From Methylophilaceae bacterium (lineage in GTDB: Bacteria > Pseudomonadota > Gammaproteobacteria > Burkholderiales > Methylophilaceae), in the NCBI GenBank assembly GCA_018398995.1, contig CP073759.1, positions 806,001-870,000 on the forward strand: 64,000 nt of DNA, in the 5' to 3' direction. The translations under genes were made by a program, and so were the position numbers. The notes under the pieces were generated by a model. That model searched no databases. It saw nothing but the letters and a program-made list of their open reading frames with translations, and was not told the origin of the DNA. Below are positions 38,858 through 47,914 of the stretch, in pieces; within the stretch, counting starts at the first letter, position 1; every line of letters starts with the position of its first letter.

Positions 38858-40918
38858 ATGCTGTATAAACAATCGTCGCGCTCAGCCGCGACAAACCCTG
38901 CTATTGAATATAGCAAAATTTTTATTGCCATTACTGCCACTTTTGCTGGGTGCTTAACAACAAGCGCGTTAAGCTGGGCAGCAGAAGACAATCTACCGAG
39001 AAATAACAGCCTCAATATTGCACCCGTTCCTGTTACTGGCAACCCATTAGGTGTTCGATCAGATGAGCTTGTTGTCCCGGTATCTGTGCTCAATGGACGC
39101 GAACTGAGTCTGCGTCGAGAAAGTACATTAGGTGAAACGCTAAACGGTATTCCAGGTGTTACTGCAACACAATTTGGCCCGAACGCATCACGCCCTGTTA
39201 TTCGTGGCTTAGATGCTGAGCGTGTACGCATTATGCAAAATGGGGTGGGGATTTTGGATGCGTCCAGCCTCAGTTTCGATCATGCAGTGGGCATAGATCC
39301 ATTGATTATTGAGCAAATTGACGTGGTTCGTGGCCCAGCAGCATTACTGTATGGGGGAAGTGCTGTGGGCGGTATAGTCAATGCAATTGATCATCGCATC
39401 CCAACAGAATCATTAGAGGGAATCGTTGGACGCGCAGAAGCACGATTTGGTGGTCCAGATGATCAGCGTAATGGTGCAGCCGTCATCGATATCGGTAATG
39501 GTCAATTTGCTATGCATATTGATGCCTACAAACGTGAAACAAACGACCTAGATATCCCAGGTTATGCTGTCTCTCGTCGCAAAAGCCAAGCCGATGGAAC
39601 ACCACGTGAGAATCGCGGTAGATTGGCGAACAGCAGTGCTGAAGCTGATGGTGCAGCATTAGGGGCTTCATTAACCTTTGATAATGGTTATGTGGGCGCT
39701 TCGGTTTCTACCTTAAATAATAATTATGGCGTTGTCGCAAAAGATGATGTGCGTATTGACATGACCAGCGACCGCTGGGATATCGCCAGTGAATTCACCG
39801 ACCTTGGTGGATTGATTAACCGTGTTAAGGTTCGCCTTGCGTATACGGATTATCAACATCAAGAAATTGAAGAGGGCGTGGTGGAAACCACATTTAAAAA
39901 CCGCGGTGTTGAAGGTGCATTTGAGGCCGGTCATGCCAGTATTGGTAACTTAAACGGTTTAATCGGCGTTCAATTTAGCAATACCAATTTTGAAGCTTCT
40001 GGAGAAGAGGCTTTTGTGCCGAGTGTCAACACGCAAAATAAAGCGGTTTATCTCTATGAGGAATTAGCCATCGACCAACACAAAATTACCTTTGGTGGTC
40101 GTTTGGGGCATACCAGTGTGGATTCAAGCAATAGTGACCGATTTGGCCCTGGCATTAACAATACCTTTAATCCCAACAGTTTTGCATTGGGTGGTTTGTA
40201 TAAAATTGATGAAAACTGGTCGCTCACCAGCAACTTATCGCACAACGAGCGCGCACCAAGCTACTTTGAATTATTTGCCGATGGCGAGCACAAGGCTGTT
40301 GGCGTGTTTGAGGTGGGCGATAGCAATCTTGATGTGGAACGCTCGCGTGGCGTTGACGCACAGATACGCTGGAAAGATGCAAAACACAGCTTCAGTTTAG
40401 GCGCTTACTACACCCGCTTTAGTAATTTTATTGGCTTATTCAATACCGGCGTATTTCCAGAACCGGATGTGCCAGAAGCACGATTCTCTGCAGTGCCAGC
40501 CACATTCAAAGGCCTAGAGGCAGAAGGTAGTTTCGCGCTGAATGACCAACTCAACCTAAACGTGCGTGGTGATTACGTTCATGCCAGAGATACCCGTAAC
40601 AACGATTATCTACCGCGTATTTCACCCTTGCGTTTGGGCGCTGGATTGCAATACCAGTTGAACGGATTCAGTGCGCGCATGGATGTCTTACGCGCCTTCA
40701 ATCAAAATAACACTGCGAATAATGAATTGGCTACCGATGGCTACACCAACGTCAGTGCGCTGATTGCTTACAAATTACGAACCAGGTTTAACATGGAGTT
40801 GTTTGCCAGAGCCAATAACCTATTGAATGATGAGATACGTGAACACGCCTCATTTTTGAAAGACGTAGCGCCAGCTGGTGAGCGCTCAATATTGATAGGT
40901 GCTCGCGCAGATTTTTAA
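38858..40918 (+). CDS. TonB-dependent outer-membrane receptor, ZnuD-like (probable zinc uptake)
   Basis: 686 residues. After a long N-terminal leader ending near LSWAAED, the plug domain shows VTATQFGPNASRPVIRGLDA, RVRIMQNGVGILDASSLSFD and VVRGPAALLYGGSAVGG; a 22-strand barrel follows and ends in an aromatic residue (GARADF). The LDASSLSFDHAV..DPL pattern is that of the ZnuD/metal receptor group rather than siderophore receptors. The His-rich small protein upstream supports a metal role. No Zur box could be recognised with confidence. Confidence 0.82.
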   Translation: MLYKQSSRSAATNPAIEYSKIFIAITATFAGCLTTSALSWAAEDNLPRNNSLNIAPVPVTGNPLGVRSDELVVPVSVLNGRELSLRRESTLGETLNGIPGVTATQFGPNASRPVIRGLDAERVRIMQNGVGILDASSLSFDHAVGIDPLIIEQIDVVRGPAALLYGGSAVGGIVNAIDHRIPTESLEGIVGRAEARFGGPDDQRNGAAVIDIGNGQFAMHIDAYKRETNDLDIPGYAVSRRKSQADGTPRENRGRLANSSAEADGAALGASLTFDNGYVGASVSTLNNNYGVVAKDDVRIDMTSDRWDIASEFTDLGGLINRVKVRLAYTDYQHQEIEEGVVETTFKNRGVEGAFEAGHASIGNLNGLIGVQFSNTNFEASGEEAFVPSVNTQNKAVYLYEELAIDQHKITFGGRLGHTSVDSSNSDRFGPGINNTFNPNSFALGGLYKIDENWSLTSNLSHNERAPSYFELFADGEHKAVGVFEVGDSNLDVERSRGVDAQIRWKDAKHSFSLGAYYTRFSNFIGLFNTGVFPEPDVPEARFSAVPATFKGLEAEGSFALNDQLNLNVRGDYVHARDTRNNDYLPRISPLRLGAGLQYQLNGFSARMDVLRAFNQNNTANNELATDGYTNVSALIAYKLRTRFNMELFARANNLLNDEIREHASFLKDVAPAGERSILIGARADF

Positions 40919-40934
40919 AAACGTTGTAAAATGA

Positions 40935-40974
40935 AAAAACAGGGTTGGCATCTTATGATGTCAATCCTGTTTTT
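40935..40974. terminator. Bidirectional terminator between the TonB receptor and dgkA
   Basis: An 18-base arm starting aaaaacaggg (40935) pairs with its partner ending cctgttttt (40974) across a four-base loop with two G-T wobbles. A-run and T-run flank both sides, so it can stop transcription from either converging gene. Confidence 0.88.
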
Positions 40975-41374
40975 AAGCCAGTAGAATTAAACCCCAAATC
41001 ATGACCACATTAACAAGTGCAACAAAAACGGCCGCACTACCAATATCTTTAGCGCGTTTTGCTAATGCATGTCGCTCAATAGAAACACGGTCAACTACCG
41101 CCTCTACCGCAGAGTTCAACAACTCAACGATTAACACTAAAAGCACACTACCAATCATCAAAATACGGTGAATGACTTCAGGGGTCAGATAGAGCGCCAG
41201 CGGAATAAGCACCACCGCCAAAAACACTTCCTGTCTAAACGCATCCTCATGCTTAAACGCTGCCCTAAAACCCTCTAAAGAATAACCAAGCGCATTCATC
41301 AAACGCCGCAATCCAGTTTTGCCTTTAAACGGACTTTCTGTATGTGCTTGATTGTTTGAGTCGGATTTGTTCAT
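40973..41374 (-). CDS. dgkA: Diacylglycerol kinase
   Basis: 133 residues with three membrane helices. Conserved residues are in GFRAAFKHEDAFRQEVFLAV and the signature VELLNSAVEAVVDRVSIERH. It phosphorylates diacylglycerol at the inner membrane, recycling lipid from periplasmic glycan synthesis. The N-terminal cytoplasmic extension (about 20 polar residues) is slightly longer than in E. coli. Confidence 0.95.
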   Translation of the reverse strand: MNKSDSNNQAHTESPFKGKTGLRRLMNALGYSLEGFRAAFKHEDAFRQEVFLAVVLIPLALYLTPEVIHRILMIGSVLLVLIVELLNSAVEAVVDRVSIERHALAKRAKDIGSAAVFVALVNVVMIWGLILLA

Positions 41375-41462
41375 GATGCATCACCAAAAAAATATTCGCT
41401 ATATTTTAACATGCGTTATTATGTTGTTTTCTTGAACATCTACATAGTAAAGGTTTTGTGAC

Positions 41463-41735
41463 ATGGCACGTATGGTAAATTGCATCAAATTAGGTAAAGA
41501 GGCAGAAGGCATGGATTTTCCACCTTATCCTGGCGAGCTCGGTAAACGCATTTACTTGGAAGTTTCCAAAGAAGCATGGGCAGCTTGGTTAAAACAACAA
41601 ACCATGCTGGTCAACGAAAATCGTCTCAGTTTAGCTGATCCTACTGCACGCCAATATTTAAAAGAGCAAACAGAGAAATATTTCTTTGGAGAAGGTGCTG
41701 ATGTGGCAGAAGGTTATGTGCCAGAAAACAAATAA
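41463..41735 (+). CDS. yggX: Fe(2+)-trafficking protein YggX
   Basis: 90 residues of the YggX family: [20 protein letters not shown] with the single conserved cysteine at position 7, [20 protein letters not shown] and [20 protein letters not shown]. It is implicated in iron traffic and protection of Fe-S clusters from oxidants. It precedes a glutaredoxin-like gene by 38 bases. Confidence 0.95.
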   Translation: MARMVNCIKLGKEAEGMDFPPYPGELGKRIYLEVSKEAWAAWLKQQTMLVNENRLSLADPTARQYLKEQTEKYFFGEGADVAEGYVPENK

Positions 41736-41773
41736 ATCGTTTTTCTTATTGCTGTAAAAAACTTAAGGAACCT

Positions 41774-42103
41774 GTGAAAAAAGTTGTTTTCTTACTGGTG
41801 GCTTTCTTTTTGTTTCAGCGGTTTTACCAACATGAAACGATACAAGTTGGCGCTATTAAACATAATGACATCATTTTGTATGCAACGGATTGGTGTGGTT
41901 ATTGTGCAAAAACCCGTCAATTTTTGGACGAAAATCATATTCAATATACCGAATATGATATTGAAAAATCAGAACAAGGACGCCAACAATATGCTGCGCT
42001 TAATGCCAGAGGCGTTCCAGTGCTCGATATCAAAGGCACGATTATTTATGGCTATGACATGAAAAATACCAAACATGTATTAAGTACTTTGCATTTAATG
42101 TAG
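41774..42103 (+). CDS. Glutaredoxin-like protein with N-terminal membrane anchor or signal
   Basis: 109 residues. A hydrophobic N terminus (KKVVFLLVAFFLFQRFY) precedes a glutaredoxin domain: DIILYATDWCGYCAKTRQFL with the CGYC active site, then ARGVPVLDIKGTIIYGYD with the cis-proline. The start is GTG at 41774 after taagga. The N-terminal segment suggests a periplasm-facing or membrane-tethered thiol oxidoreductase, unlike ordinary cytosolic glutaredoxins. Confidence 0.85.
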   Translation: MKKVVFLLVAFFLFQRFYQHETIQVGAIKHNDIILYATDWCGYCAKTRQFLDENHIQYTEYDIEKSEQGRQQYAALNARGVPVLDIKGTIIYGYDMKNTKHVLSTLHLM

Positions 42104-42118
42104 CTTGCTTTTAGACAA

Positions 42119-42143
42119 AAAACCCGCTATTAGCGGGTTTTTG
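42119..42143. terminator. Bidirectional terminator between glutaredoxin and rpiA genes
   Basis: The stem aaacccgct-atta-agcgggttt (loop approximate) is flanked by A-run and T-run, in the 54-base space between the convergent genes. Confidence 0.85.
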
Positions 42144-42157
42144 ATTGTATGCATTGT

Positions 42158-42823
42158 TTATTTTTTTGACTGGTGCGTTTTAACGCCTTCAGCAGTCGCT
42201 AACAATAATATATCAGCTGGACGCGCGGCAAATAAACCATTTGTCACCACCCCAACAATTTGATTGATTTTCGCTTCCATTGCAACAGGATCTGAAATTG
42301 TTAAGTTATGTACATCTAAAATGATATTGCCATTATCGGTTGTAAAGTCACGCAATTTTGGTTGACCACCCAGCTTAACTAACTCGCGCGCTACTTGTGA
42401 GCGAGCCATTGGTAACACTTCTACTGGCAATGGAAATTTACCCAACACAGGTACATATTTGGTTTCGTCACAAATACAGATGAATTTTTTTGCCACCGCC
42501 GCCACAATTTTTTCACGGGTTAATGCACCACCACCACCTTTTAGCATATGCATGTGCTCGGTAATTTCATCCGCACCGTCAACATAAATATCCATACCAT
42601 CAACGCTATTCAAATCAAACACTTCGATATCATGTCCCCGCAAGCGTGCAGCCGTTGCTTCAGAACTTGCTACAGCACCTTCAATTTTGTGTTTCACCTT
42701 CGCCAGCTCTTCAATAAAGAAATTAGCTGTAGAGCCTGTACCAACGCCTATAATGCCTTCTTTAACATATTCAACCGCTGCTTTAGCGACCTGTTGTTTT
42801 AATTCATCTTGCGTATATGCCAT
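42158..42823 (-). CDS. rpiA: Ribose-5-phosphate isomerase A
   Basis: 221 residues. Conserved: [57 protein letters not shown] and [21 protein letters not shown]. It interconverts ribose and ribulose 5-phosphates, relevant to the ribulose monophosphate cycle of methylotrophs and supplying the substrate of KdsD. Confidence 0.96.
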   Translation of the reverse strand: MAYTQDELKQQVAKAAVEYVKEGIIGVGTGSTANFFIEELAKVKHKIEGAVASSEATAARLRGHDIEVFDLNSVDGMDIYVDGADEITEHMHMLKGGGGALTREKIVAAVAKKFICICDETKYVPVLGKFPLPVEVLPMARSQVARELVKLGGQPKLRDFTTDNGNIILDVHNLTISDPVAMEAKINQIVGVVTNGLFAARPADILLLATAEGVKTHQSKK

Positions 42824-42898
42824 TTTAAGTAGATCCTTAACAAAGTCTTTATAATATAACCAAAGCGTAACTATACACTGCTCTATAAAATTTAAACA

Positions 42899-44422
42899 AT
42901 GTCAAAACTACCCATACCAGATTATCTCAGCAAGATTGAAAACGCCCGGGTGTATGATGTGGCCATCAATACACCATTAGATTTACAGCCTATTTTATCG
43001 ACGCGCACATCCAATCGCGTCTTATTAAAGCGCGAAGATATGCAACCAGTGTTTTCGTTTAAATTGCGCGGCGCGTATAACAAAATGGCCCATTTATCTG
43101 CCGAGCAACTCAGTCGTGGTGTGATTGCGGCCAGCGCTGGTAACCATGCACAAGGCGTTGCTTTGGCAGCACAAAAACTTAATTGCCGTGCCGTGATTGT
43201 GATGCCAACCACTACCCCACACATTAAAATTAATGCCGTCAAAAGTCGTGGCGCTGAAGTCATCCTAATCGGCGATAGCTATTCAGATGCTTATGTGCAT
43301 GCCTTGCAATTAGAACAATCCGAGAACCTGACTTTTGTGCATCCGTATGACGATCCTGATGTGATTGCTGGGCAAGGCACGATTGGGATGGAAATTCTAA
43401 ATGCGCATCCTGAGCCTATTGAAGCAATCTTTTGCTGCGTTGGTGGTGGTGGTCTAGTTGCTGGTATTGCAGCTTATGTCAAAGCAAAACGACCCGAAAT
43501 CAAGATTATTGGTGTAGAAGCCAAAGACGCAGAGGCCATGACCCAATCCCTAGCAACTGGTCACCGCGTCATGCTAGAACAGGTTGGTTTATTTGCAGAC
43601 GGTGCAGCTGTTAAACAAGTCGGCGAACATACTTTTGCCTTATGCCAGCATTATGTAGATGAAATGATTGTAGTCGACAATGATGCTATTTGCGCTGCGA
43701 TTAAAGACGTCTATGAAGATACGCGTAGTATTTTAGAGCCTGCTGGGGCACTTGCAACGGCCGGCATAAAAACCTATGTTGAACAACAAAAAATAACTGG
43801 CAAAACCTTAATTGGCATTGCTTCTGGCGCGAATGTCAATTTCGACCGTCTGCGCTTTATTGCAGAACGAGCCGAAGTGGGTGAAAAGAGAGAGGCGCTT
43901 TTAGCCGTTACTATTCCTGAAAAACCAGGTGCTTTTAAGTCATTCTGTAGTTTATTAGGTAATCATAATATCACCGAGTTTAATTATCGCTATGCCGATT
44001 CAGCAATAGCACATATTTATGTGGGTATCGCCATCGTTGATGTAATGGAAACACAATCATTGATTAAAAACCTTAAAGCGCAAGGTTTAGACGCCCTAGA
44101 CTTGACTGATAATGAGTTAGCAAAATTACATTTACGCCATTTAGTCGGCGGTAGAGCACCACAAGCAGATAATGAGGTGGTATTCAGATTTGAATTTCCT
44201 GAAAAACCAGGCGCACTCAGAAAATTCCTAAATGCCATGCAACATGATTGGAATATCAGCTTATTCCATTATCGTAATCATGGTGCCGATTTTGGTCGCG
44301 TGCTTGTTGGTATGCAGGTACCGCCACACCAACTCAAGCTATTCCATGCTTTCTTAGAGAACCTAGGCTACCCCTATTGGGATGAGTCCAATAACCCAGC
44401 CTATGCTTTATTCCTGGGTTAA
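42899..44422 (+). CDS. ilvA: Threonine ammonia-lyase, biosynthetic
   Basis: 507 residues. The PLP domain includes the Schiff-base lysine in [14 protein letters not shown], the [13 protein letters not shown] loop and the glycine loop [16 protein letters not shown]. Two C-terminal ACT-like regulatory repeats follow ([17 protein letters not shown] and [18 protein letters not shown]), which mark the isoleucine-inhibited biosynthetic form. It makes 2-oxobutanoate for isoleucine. Confidence 0.95.
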   Translation: MSKLPIPDYLSKIENARVYDVAINTPLDLQPILSTRTSNRVLLKREDMQPVFSFKLRGAYNKMAHLSAEQLSRGVIAASAGNHAQGVALAAQKLNCRAVIVMPTTTPHIKINAVKSRGAEVILIGDSYSDAYVHALQLEQSENLTFVHPYDDPDVIAGQGTIGMEILNAHPEPIEAIFCCVGGGGLVAGIAAYVKAKRPEIKIIGVEAKDAEAMTQSLATGHRVMLEQVGLFADGAAVKQVGEHTFALCQHYVDEMIVVDNDAICAAIKDVYEDTRSILEPAGALATAGIKTYVEQQKITGKTLIGIASGANVNFDRLRFIAERAEVGEKREALLAVTIPEKPGAFKSFCSLLGNHNITEFNYRYADSAIAHIYVGIAIVDVMETQSLIKNLKAQGLDALDLTDNELAKLHLRHLVGGRAPQADNEVVFRFEFPEKPGALRKFLNAMQHDWNISLFHYRNHGADFGRVLVGMQVPPHQLKLFHAFLENLGYPYWDESNNPAYALFLG

Positions 44423-44577
44423 ATTCAAGCTTTTACTTAGTGGACTATCCTAACTGGTCAGATAGGCTTAAAACGGATGGTGCATTTTCCTTTATAATTC
44501 AATCAGAACTTTTGCATCATTTTGGCATCGGTATTTAGTAAAAATACCTTAGTAAATAACGACAATGGAGAATCGGG

Positions 44578-45717
44578 ATGAAACAAAGTATAGCGTTTAG
44601 TAAAACGCGAGTAAGTTTAATGTTAATTACACTCATCACAACGCTTAGTGCTTGTAATCAGCAAAATGCTGATGAAGTGACAGCAGCGGAAACACCAGCA
44701 CAAGCCACTGAAGTGACGGCTAATAGTGCAGGTGTAGCTTACATCACTAGCCAAAATGCTGGTGTGAGTGTGGTAGATTTGAGCACAATGGAAATCATCA
44801 AGAATATTGATGTAAAAGCTGAAAGTCCGCGTGGCTTAGGCATCACAGATGATGGCAAAAAATTAATTGTTGCTACCCGAGAAAATGAAAGTATTGCTGT
44901 TATTGACACAGAAACTGGTGAAGTTATCCAACAAATCAATGTCGGCAAAAACCCAGAATTTGTGCGTATTCGTGGTAATTTCGCGTTTGTTTCATCAGAA
45001 CCAAGCGCGGTTGGTGGCCCTCCACCAAAACCTGGATCAAAAGAGGAAGATGACGACGACGATGATGACGATGACAAAACACCAGCACGCATTGCCATTG
45101 TTGATTTAAACAAAGGTGAAAAAATCAAAGAGATTGTTGGTGGACCAGAAACTGAAGGTATCGAATTTTCAGGCGACGGCACACAAATCGTCATCACCAA
45201 TGAAGCGGATAACACAATCACCGTCCATAATATTGAAACTGGTGAGTTAGTTAAAACAATTCATACGCATGAGTATGGCGACCGCCCTCGCGGCATCAAA
45301 ATATCGCCAGATGGCAAAACCTATGTTGCAACCTTAGAGTATGGCAATAAATTAATGGTTCTGGATCAAGACTTTAATCTTATTCGTACAGTAGATACTG
45401 GCAACGTACCATATGGCGTTTCTTTTGATGCAACTGGTGATCACATTTATGTGGCTGCGAATAAAGACAAAGTATTGCAAGTATTTGATGCAAAAACTTA
45501 CGAAAAAATTAAAGATATTCCAACTGGCAACCGTTGCTGGCATTTTAGTTTTACACCAGATGACAAACAAATTTTGTTGGCCTGCGGTAAATCCGATGCA
45601 ACTTTTGTAATCGATACTGAAACCCAAGCAGTAACAAAAGAAATACCAACACCTGGTATGCCTTGGGGAATTGTGACTTATCCTAAATCAATGGGTAGTT
45701 TAGATACCAAACTTTAA
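44578..45717 (+). CDS. YVTN-type beta-propeller lipoprotein
   Basis: 379 residues. The lipobox LITTLSAC places the lipid-anchored cysteine near residue 26. Seven or so blades repeat patterns such as VSVVDLSTMEIIKNIDV, ESIAVIDTETGEVIQQINVG and ITVHNIETGELVKTIHT, close to the PQQ-associated beta-propeller group (TIGR03866-like). An insertion between blades carries a proline-rich PPPKPGSKEE followed by nine aspartates, which may bind cations. Likely periplasmic. It is monocistronic with a good ribosome site and a terminator. Confidence 0.8.
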   Translation: MKQSIAFSKTRVSLMLITLITTLSACNQQNADEVTAAETPAQATEVTANSAGVAYITSQNAGVSVVDLSTMEIIKNIDVKAESPRGLGITDDGKKLIVATRENESIAVIDTETGEVIQQINVGKNPEFVRIRGNFAFVSSEPSAVGGPPPKPGSKEEDDDDDDDDDKTPARIAIVDLNKGEKIKEIVGGPETEGIEFSGDGTQIVITNEADNTITVHNIETGELVKTIHTHEYGDRPRGIKISPDGKTYVATLEYGNKLMVLDQDFNLIRTVDTGNVPYGVSFDATGDHIYVAANKDKVLQVFDAKTYEKIKDIPTGNRCWHFSFTPDDKQILLACGKSDATFVIDTETQAVTKEIPTPGMPWGIVTYPKSMGSLDTKL

Positions 45718-45745
45718 TCGAGATAAACTGCACCAACAAACGCCA

Positions 45746-45776
45746 TGGGCACTTAATAACTAAGTGCCCATTTTTT
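45746..45776 (+). terminator. Terminator after the beta-propeller gene
   Basis: The ten-base arm tgggcactta pairs perfectly with taagtgccca and is followed by six T, 29 bases past the stop codon. Apart from the tentative small reading frame noted separately, nothing else is seen between here and 46024. Confidence 0.9.
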
Positions 45777-45927
45777 ACCCTTTACCTATCATGACAAGCT
45801 CACCATATTCATCTGGTGAGATCAATCCTGCTTTTGATGCCAAGTCTGGCATCACAATCATCGCATTAACGGCATCCGCTATGACTGGCGCTTCAAAATC
45901 AGCCTGCATTGCACGGCGTTTCTTCAT
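45775..45927 (-). CDS. Small hypothetical reading frame (50 codons)
   Basis: On the minus strand a 50-codon frame begins MKKRRAMQADFEAPVIADAV and ends SPDEYGELVMIGKG. Its amino acid make-up looks protein-like and its C-terminal stop overlaps the T-run of the neighbouring terminator. No ribosome site is clear and no family is recognised. It may be a real small gene, a gene remnant or chance. Confidence 0.3.
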   Translation of the reverse strand: MKKRRAMQADFEAPVIADAVNAMIVMPDLASKAGLISPDEYGELVMIGKG

Positions 45928-46024
45928 AACGTCCACGCATTGTTAATTCCTATTAGGCTATTTATTAATGAAATACAGTTATTTTTTGGTATGATAAATA
46001 GAGTTTTCACTATAAGGTAAAAGT

Positions 46025-46384
46025 ATGGCGCGCAATGTACTAGGAACCGAATTACAAGTGTGCAGCTTAACGCCACTCACTGGATTCACTCGCAATGGCT
46101 GTTGTGAAACGGGTGCTGAAGATGTCGGCAGTCATACGGTATGCGCTCAAGTAACTGACGAGTTTCTCGCCTTTTCCAAAGCGCAAGGTAATGATTTAAG
46201 CACACCGCGTCCTGAATATGGTTTTGAAGGCCTACAAGCTGGTGATCGTTGGTGTATTTGTGCAGCACGTTGGCTAGAAGCGAGTGAAGCGGGGTTTGCA
46301 CCGCCAGTTATCTTAGAGTCCAGTCATGAAAAATGTTTAGCTATTGTCAGTTTGTCAGACTTGAAATATCACGAATTACGCTAA
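46025..46384 (+). CDS. DUF2237 family protein
   Basis: 119 residues matching DUF2237: ARNVLGTELQVCSLTPLTGF, TRNGCCETGAEDVGSHTVCA, NDLSTPRPEYGFEGLQAGD and RWCICAARWLEA. Conserved cysteines at CC and CIC are typical. Function is unknown. A ribosome site (aaggta) precedes the ATG. Confidence 0.9.
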   Translation: MARNVLGTELQVCSLTPLTGFTRNGCCETGAEDVGSHTVCAQVTDEFLAFSKAQGNDLSTPRPEYGFEGLQAGDRWCICAARWLEASEAGFAPPVILESSHEKCLAIVSLSDLKYHELR

Positions 46385-46589
46385 AATCAAAGTATCTTTG
46401 TGCATTTTTATGTGAAATTACGTCTAGCATGAGAAGCAAAAAATCATTGTATCAATTGGATGGATTAAGACAGTTAATTTTGGTTTTATTGATGCAAGTG
46501 CAAGGCATCCAACCGCAGGGAGTACATTTAGTACAACAAGGTAAGATAACGTCGCAATTGTGTTAAACAATTAAAATTTTTTTTGATTG

Positions 46590-46672
46590 TTAATGCGAGA
46601 GTACAAGGCGTTTTAGCGCCGACGGTACAACTGGTACGGCAAGCGTAGAACAACGCAGTAATTTCGCATTAA
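46590..46672. repeat. Imperfect intergenic palindrome
   Basis: The nine-base ends ttaatgcga (46590-46598) and tcgcattaa (46664-46672) are exact inverted repeats enclosing further short inverted pieces (ggcg/cgcc near 46607-46620, and ggtac repeats near 46624-46638). It lies in the gene-free space between DUF2237 and the 6S RNA gene. It may be a dispersed repeat or a structured RNA. The stretch 46385-46589 holds nothing else that can be named. Confidence 0.5.
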
Positions 46673-46688
46673 AAACAAAAACTGTTTG

Positions 46689-46880
46689 CTCTGGTGTTGC
46701 CTGGGCCGTTAATCCTGAACCAAATAAGTTCAGGTGGTAACAGCCTAAAGCGCATTAGGTTCGCTCGCCAAGGGTCACTTAAAAGTGAACCCAACTTAGA
46801 GCGATCACACCGCAACTTGATGAGCCGAAACCTATAACAAAGACTAGTTCAAGGAATATTAGACCCAAGCAACACCAGAG
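46689..46880 (-). ncRNA. ssrS: 6S RNA
   Basis: On the minus strand the 192-base transcript opens ctctggtgttgcttggg and closes cccaggcaacaccagag, giving the long closing stem of 6S RNA. The 3' half contains cacctgaac...ggttcagg then attaacggcc, matching the conserved 3' side of E. coli 6S RNA, with a large central bubble region between. It lies just downstream of zapA on the same strand, the classic location. 6S RNA binds sigma-70 RNA polymerase in stationary phase. Ends are approximate. Confidence 0.85.
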
Positions 46881-46932
46881 AAAACAAGCGAATAATCAGT
46901 TTGAAATATAACAGATTGTGTATTTTGATAAT

Positions 46933-47238
46933 TTAAAGTAGCTTACTTTGCTCAGCAATCGCATCATCAATTTGATTCTGCATTGCACTAATCCTACGCC
47001 TATAATCCCCAATATCAATATTACCACTCTTGGTATTCAACACTTCATGCGATAGATTCAGCGCCGCCATGATTGCAACACGTTCCGCACCAACTACCTT
47101 GCCAGAATCACGTATATCACGCATTTTTTTGTCAAGATAAGCAACAGCATCCATTAATCCTTGACGTTCCTCATCGGTGCAAGACACAGTAAACTCGCGT
47201 CCCATAATTTGCACATCTACTGATTTTGCGATACTCAT
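46933..47238 (-). CDS. zapA: Cell division protein ZapA
   Basis: 101 residues: VDVQIMGREFTVSCTDEERQ, LMDAVAYLDKKMRDIRDSG, AERVAIMAALNLSHEVL, and a C-terminal coiled coil ending QNQIDDAIAEQSKLL. It cross-links FtsZ filaments. It overlaps the end of the preceding coiled-coil gene by four bases (ATGA-type coupling) and is followed by 6S RNA. Confidence 0.93.
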   Translation of the reverse strand: MSIAKSVDVQIMGREFTVSCTDEERQGLMDAVAYLDKKMRDIRDSGKVVGAERVAIMAALNLSHEVLNTKSGNIDIGDYRRRISAMQNQIDDAIAEQSKLL

Positions 47239-47420
47239 GCAACCTCTTCATTTTCTGGCAATGTGCTTAATAAACCTTCAAGCTTAGTACTGGCCTGCAC
47301 TATTTTGCTGTTTAATGCATCTGTTTTTTCACGTAATTGCATGTTTTCTGCGCGCAACAAGGCACACAAATCAACCAGCTTTGCCAACTTTACTTCCAAC
47401 TCTTTTATATCTGCGTCCAT
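47235..47420 (-). CDS. Small coiled-coil protein (ZapB-like / TIGR02449 type)
   Basis: 61 residues from the ATG at 47420: ADIKELEVKLAKLVDLCALL, then RAENMQLREKTDALNSKI, a continuous coiled coil. Such proteins are encoded before zapA in beta- and gammaproteobacteria and probably work in the divisome. The frame can start further upstream (47456), but the extra residues are not coil-like. It is coupled to zapA by a four-base overlap. Confidence 0.8.
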   Translation of the reverse strand: MDADIKELEVKLAKLVDLCALLRAENMQLREKTDALNSKIVQASTKLEGLLSTLPENEEVA

Positions 47421-47555
47421 TACCCAACTATAATTTAAAAAATTCATACTAGTCAATAGTTAACAAGCGCCATTCAAAGTAATTTAATAAAAATACCCAT
47501 TCTGTTGTTTTCAAGTTTTGGTTGTTTTCTCTCTCACATCGCTTATAATTCGAAG

Positions 47556-47775
47556 CATTGTTAGGTGCCTTTATTGTTTTAAACAATAAGGTGAAACTGG
47601 GAAATAGGTGCATTAAATAACATTTAATAAGTCCTATGCTGCCCCCGCAACGGTAAGTGAGCGTTATTCATGATACTGCTATCAGCCACTGAGTGTAAAA
47701 CTTGGGAAGGCGCACTATCAGAGCTCACAAGCCCGGAGACCGGCCTCACAACGACCTGCCTACTGTAGGCACGCT
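47556..47775 (+). promoter_or_regulatory. Cobalamin (B12) riboswitch
   Basis: Hallmarks in order: ttaggtgcct near 47561, aaactgggaaataggtgca near 47593, the B12 box gctgcccccgcaacggtaag near 47638-47658, the cactgagtg region, cttgggaaggcgc, and the tail agcccggagaccggcct. It is in the leader of btuB and followed by an intrinsic terminator, so B12 binding should reduce btuB-btuM expression. Ends are approximate. Confidence 0.95.
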
Positions 47776-47810
47776 AGGACATACCGCGGGGTGACGGTAC
47801 CAAAAGCTGA

Positions 47811-47838
47811 CACGCTGTCATTTCAGCGTGCTTTTTTT
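47811..47838 (+). terminator. Riboswitch expression-platform terminator
   Basis: The hairpin cacgctg-tcattt-cagcgtg runs directly into a c and seven T, about 35 bases past the riboswitch core and 77 bases before the btuB start. This is the position expected for ligand-induced termination. Confidence 0.85.
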
Positions 47839-47914
47839 GTTTATCCACCAACCTTCTGTATTCCCTAGTTTAAATCACACGCATGCGGGGTCGCATGTTA
47901 ATAGGGAAAATATA

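Noticed and set aside
46333-46566. 77-codon open frame after DUF2237
   Set aside because: It overlaps the DUF2237 gene in another frame, has no ribosome site and no protein-like pattern in its unique part.
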